NCBI RefSeq assembly: GCF_020829595.1
Contig: NZ_JAIVFW010000008.1
Span: 101,913-165,912 of the forward strand
Origin: Nostoc sp. CHAB 5844
Lineage (GTDB): Bacteria; Cyanobacteriota; Cyanobacteriia; Cyanobacteriales; Nostocaceae
DNA length: 64,000 bases
Reading direction: 5' to 3'
A program made the translations under genes and the position numbers. The notes beneath the pieces are model-generated. The model was not told where the DNA came from and made no database searches. It saw only the letters and a list, made by a program, of their open reading frames with translations. Shown piece after piece: positions 61,488 through 64,000 of the stretch (the first letter of the stretch is position 1; every line of letters starts with the position of its first letter).

Positions 61488-63611
61488 TCATGACTCAGCA
61501 TTTATGTATGATAATGCTTGCAACGCTGCTTGAATAATGGAATCATACTGTGGTTGAGATACATCAACCTCTATAGCCGCTTCACGAGTGGTTCCCAACA
61601 GGCCAATTGTGCGTCCTGGGTACATGACTAGAATTTTGCCTTCAGGATTTTTAATTCGGAGTTCTGGTAAAGAATTGTTTTGATAGATGCCACAAATGTA
61701 CTGGCGTTGCTGGTACTGAAAAGTGGTTCTGAGTGGGTTAGGTGGCGAAGTGTAAAAGATTTGAGTGGATGCTGTTGTTAGTCTGAGTCCTTGCAACTCC
61801 AACTCTATGGTAGTGTTGCCGTTAAATGTGTTTTCGCGTAATTTGTAAGCCACATCAACTCGCTGTGGTAAAGGATAGTAATCACGCCAACGCCAAGCGA
61901 TCGCCTTAATTGTGTATTGCTGAGTATCAATAATTTGAGCTAGTGTCACTTTAATATGACCTTTGCCCACAATTTGCTGTTCGATGACTTGCACATTCGG
62001 TGTCCAAAAAACAGGATCAGGGTTGTCAATACCGCAAGGATGCAGAGCATTTAGCTGTTGAAAAAGCTGCTGATTGATTTGATGAAAATTAGCTTGAGCA
62101 TCAATTTTGAGGAGTGGCTTAAGGTGTTGTGGTTCTAGACACTGGTTAGCAAAATCAATTAAACGCGATCGCACCAATTCTAAATTTTCCGCTGGTAAAG
62201 AAAATCCTCCCGCAGCTTTGTGACCGCCAAACTTGCCTAACAAATCCCGGCAATATTCCAACGCTTCAAATACATGAAATTCAGGAATTCCTCGCGCCGA
62301 ACCACGGATGTGTCCTTCGTCTTCGTAAGTTCCAATGAATACCGGGACACCGTAGCGTTCCACCAAGCGGGAGGCGACAATACCAATTACACCATGATGC
62401 CAATCAGGTTGAACAACAACTAATACCCGGTCTTGCTGTAGAGACGTTATATATTGCGTCTCTACATAAGCGATCGCTTCTTGTTCAATTTCCTCACACA
62501 TTTGCTGACGGCTGGTATTTGTTTGTTCGCACTGCATTGCCTTTATCAGCGCAATTCCCATATCATCAGTAATCAGCAAATCAATCACAGTCTGAGGATC
62601 ACCAATTCGACCAACAGCATTAATCCGTGGCCCAAGACGAAAGCCAATATCTTCTGGTTTAAGCGACTTAGAAGAGTGGAAAGTTTTCTCCCCTGCTCCT
62701 TTGCTCCTCTGCTCCTCTGCACCCCCGCACCCCTGCACCCCTGCTTCTTTAGCTTGTACGCCTGCTATTTGAATTAATGCTTGTACTCCTGGTAACTTAG
62801 ATTTAGGCAAATGTTTTAAACCACGTTTTACCCAACGGCGATTTACACCAGTTAAGGGAGCTAAATCTGCAATGGTTCCTAGGGTAAATAATTCCAGCAT
62901 TGGCTGAATTAAGCCGCTAGTTTCTCCTAGCTGTTGTGCAAGACATACTGCCAGAATATAAGCAACACCAACACCAGCCACACCGCGATAAGGTGAAAAT
63001 TCGGCGATGAGTTTGGGGTTGAGGATAGCGTCAGCTGGCGGTAATTGTTGCGGGATGTCGTGGTGGTCGGTGACAATTACTTTTAATTCTAGTTCTTTAG
63101 CTCTAGCGATAGGTTCATAAGCGGAGATGCCATTATCTACTGTGAGAATTAGCTTGACACCTTCACTGTGAAATTCTTCGATGATGCGTTTGTTGATACC
63201 GTAACCTTCGTGCATCCGACTAGGAATAGCATAATCTACCTGAGCGCCCAAAGCACGGAGACTCCGCAGTAGTAATGCAGTGCTAGTCATCCCGTCTGCA
63301 TCATAGTCACCACAGATAGCAATTTTACTTTGGGATGCGATCGCCTCTTGCAACAACTCCACACTCATCGCCAAATCTGGAAATTCTTCTAAAGGCGAAG
63401 GTAAAACTATCGATTCTGGTTCTAAAAATGCTTTTGCTTGTGCTGGTGTTTCAATACCACGATTAATTAATAACTGGCTGATAATAGGGGAGAGATTGAT
63501 GGAAGCTGCCAGTTTTTGGGCTAAATCTGTTTTTTGTGAGTAAATTTGCCAACGCTGATTCGGTAAGCGCCTGTGAATTTGTGAACGTTCAGGTAAAGGT
63601 CGGTCTAACAC
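61488..63611 (-). CDS. recJ: Single-stranded-DNA-specific exonuclease RecJ
   Basis: RecJ degrades ssDNA 5' to 3' in recombination and repair. The DHH motifs are present: AICGDYDADGMTSTALLLRSL, LTVDNGISAYEPI, VTDHHDIPQQLPPADAILNP and FRLGPRINAVGRIGDP. The DHHA1 part contains GGHKAAGGFSLPAEN. The 707 residues are longer than typical, in part because two repeats lie in frame: a palindromic GTAGAGACG element at 62440-62465 (YVETQYITSLQQ) and a C-rich STRR at 62688-62755 (KEAGVQGCGGAEEQRSKGAG). The start is a GTG at 63611. Confidence 0.93.
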   Translation of the reverse strand: MLDRPLPERSQIHRRLPNQRWQIYSQKTDLAQKLAASINLSPIISQLLINRGIETPAQAKAFLEPESIVLPSPLEEFPDLAMSVELLQEAIASQSKIAICGDYDADGMTSTALLLRSLRALGAQVDYAIPSRMHEGYGINKRIIEEFHSEGVKLILTVDNGISAYEPIARAKELELKVIVTDHHDIPQQLPPADAILNPKLIAEFSPYRGVAGVGVAYILAVCLAQQLGETSGLIQPMLELFTLGTIADLAPLTGVNRRWVKRGLKHLPKSKLPGVQALIQIAGVQAKEAGVQGCGGAEEQRSKGAGEKTFHSSKSLKPEDIGFRLGPRINAVGRIGDPQTVIDLLITDDMGIALIKAMQCEQTNTSRQQMCEEIEQEAIAYVETQYITSLQQDRVLVVVQPDWHHGVIGIVASRLVERYGVPVFIGTYEDEGHIRGSARGIPEFHVFEALEYCRDLLGKFGGHKAAGGFSLPAENLELVRSRLIDFANQCLEPQHLKPLLKIDAQANFHQINQQLFQQLNALHPCGIDNPDPVFWTPNVQVIEQQIVGKGHIKVTLAQIIDTQQYTIKAIAWRWRDYYPLPQRVDVAYKLRENTFNGNTTIELELQGLRLTTASTQIFYTSPPNPLRTTFQYQQRQYICGIYQNNSLPELRIKNPEGKILVMYPGRTIGLLGTTREAAIEVDVSQPQYDSIIQAALQALSYINAES
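62440..62465. repeat. Palindromic GTAGAGACG element inside recJ
   Basis: tgtagagacgttatatattg and cgtctctaca form an imperfect palindrome like that at 7198-7228. It codes for YVETQYITSLQQ without breaking the frame. Confidence 0.7.
62688..62755. repeat. C-rich tandem repeat inside recJ
   Basis: Units ctcccctgctcc, tttgctcctctgctcc and ctctgcacccccgcacccct recur; the same sequence type is at 13724-13746 and 60490-60535. It encodes an Ala/Gly/Gln-rich insertion just before SLKPEDIGFRLGPRINAVG. Confidence 0.75.
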
Positions 63612-63663
63612 GATAAAAGCAAATATGATCGCAAAATCTATATTAGCGACTCCAGATATAATA

Positions 63664-63837
63664 ATGGGACTTCCAGAAAAAAACTATTCCATAAGCAATA
63701 ATGATAATCATTTTAAACAGGGAGGAATTAAACAATTCCTTCAGGTTTTCGCACTCAAACAGATGTTAGCCTTTTTATCACAAGCTCTACAGCGTAAATA
63801 TCAAGTAGTTGAAGGTATTTATCTTCCATCTGGTTAG
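63664..63837 (+). CDS. Small hypothetical protein
   Basis: From ATG 63664 the product is 57 residues (MGLPEKNYSISNNDNHFKQG), with a helical C-terminal half (GIKQFLQVFALKQMLAFLSQALQRKYQVVEGIYLPSG). The frame also opens at ATG 63625. It is divergent from recJ, about 50 bp away. No family is recognised and no clear ribosome site precedes it. The remaining 63838-64000 shows no gene. Confidence 0.5.
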   Translation: MGLPEKNYSISNNDNHFKQGGIKQFLQVFALKQMLAFLSQALQRKYQVVEGIYLPSG

Positions 63838-64000
63838 AGTCAACAAATTATCAATCAGATAGTTATAAGTAATTAGGGCTTGCTGAAAAAAAAGAAAAGG
63901 AGACAATCTCTAGAATCTCAAAGCAAATAAGTATATTCAGGTGCAAGGAAAGAAGGTAAAATAGCTCAAAATCCTTGCATCACAGTGGTCAGACTGGACA

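Noticed and set aside
1..64000. CRISPR arrays, tRNA and rRNA genes
   Set aside because: Tandem repeats here are STRRs without regular unique spacers, and no cas gene was seen. No tRNA cloverleaf or rRNA sequence was recognised, though a tRNAscan run would be the decisive test.

Overview
The window looks like chromosomal DNA of a filamentous, heterocyst-forming cyanobacterium of the Nostoc/Anabaena type. The evidence is the very frequent GCGATCGC (HIP1) octamers, a photosystem II subunit (Psb30), chlorophyll and bilin genes, SusA-type sucrose synthase, a hetC-hetP locus, and many short tandemly repeated repeats (STRRs). I recognised no rRNA or tRNA gene and no CRISPR array.

Layout. 1-5.3 kb: a truncated DUF92/VTE6-type kinase gene, two VOC proteins, a lipase, a TPR protein and rsmE. 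5.6-9.9 kb: purH, an HDOD/DUF3445 gene and a DUF3891 gene, with three copies of an unannotated 69-nt small RNA between and around them. 10-16.1 kb: manganese catalase, a GlsB/YeaQ protein, and a low-oxygen tetrapyrrole set (hemN, heme oxygenase, and a divergent acsF). 16.4-19.8 kb: stress-type membrane and surface proteins. 19.9-24.7 kb: an acyl-CoA dehydrogenase, then a small accessory patch with a ParD/ParE-type toxin-antitoxin pair, an AAA ATPase plus DUF4435 pair resembling PARIS, and a retropepsin-like pair. 24.7-36.9 kb: housekeeping genes (glsA, rlpA, panC/cmk, sodB, purM, a PHP protein) and a large zinc metalloprotease. 36.9-42.3 kb: susA followed by a GH65 phosphorylase/beta-phosphoglucomutase fusion, probably one operon. 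42.8-51.2 kb: the heterocyst locus, with a HlyD-type adaptor, a PpiC-type isomerase, a CTERM-anchored protein, a double-glycine leader peptide, hetC (C39 peptidase ABC exporter) and hetP. 51.3-64 kb: a broken ATPase gene, a phosphoesterase, an XRE regulator, pdhB, secD-secF, psb30, recJ and small genes, separated by MITE-like elements.

Two observations stand out. First, the three 69-nt small RNAs (7392-7460, 8964-9032, 9129-9197) each end in a terminator hairpin with compensating stem changes. Each lies behind a promoter with NtcA-activated architecture: a GTN10AC-like box exactly 23 nt before a TAN3T -10 box in all three. This predicts a nitrogen-controlled sRNA family. Second, hetC sits beside genes that would complete a peptide secretion system: a candidate cargo peptide, a membrane-fusion protein and a prolyl isomerase. 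An inverted repeat GCCAN3TGGC followed by GAGTATT(A/C)T recurs upstream of the HlyD gene, hetC/peptide and hetP, so these units may be co-regulated.
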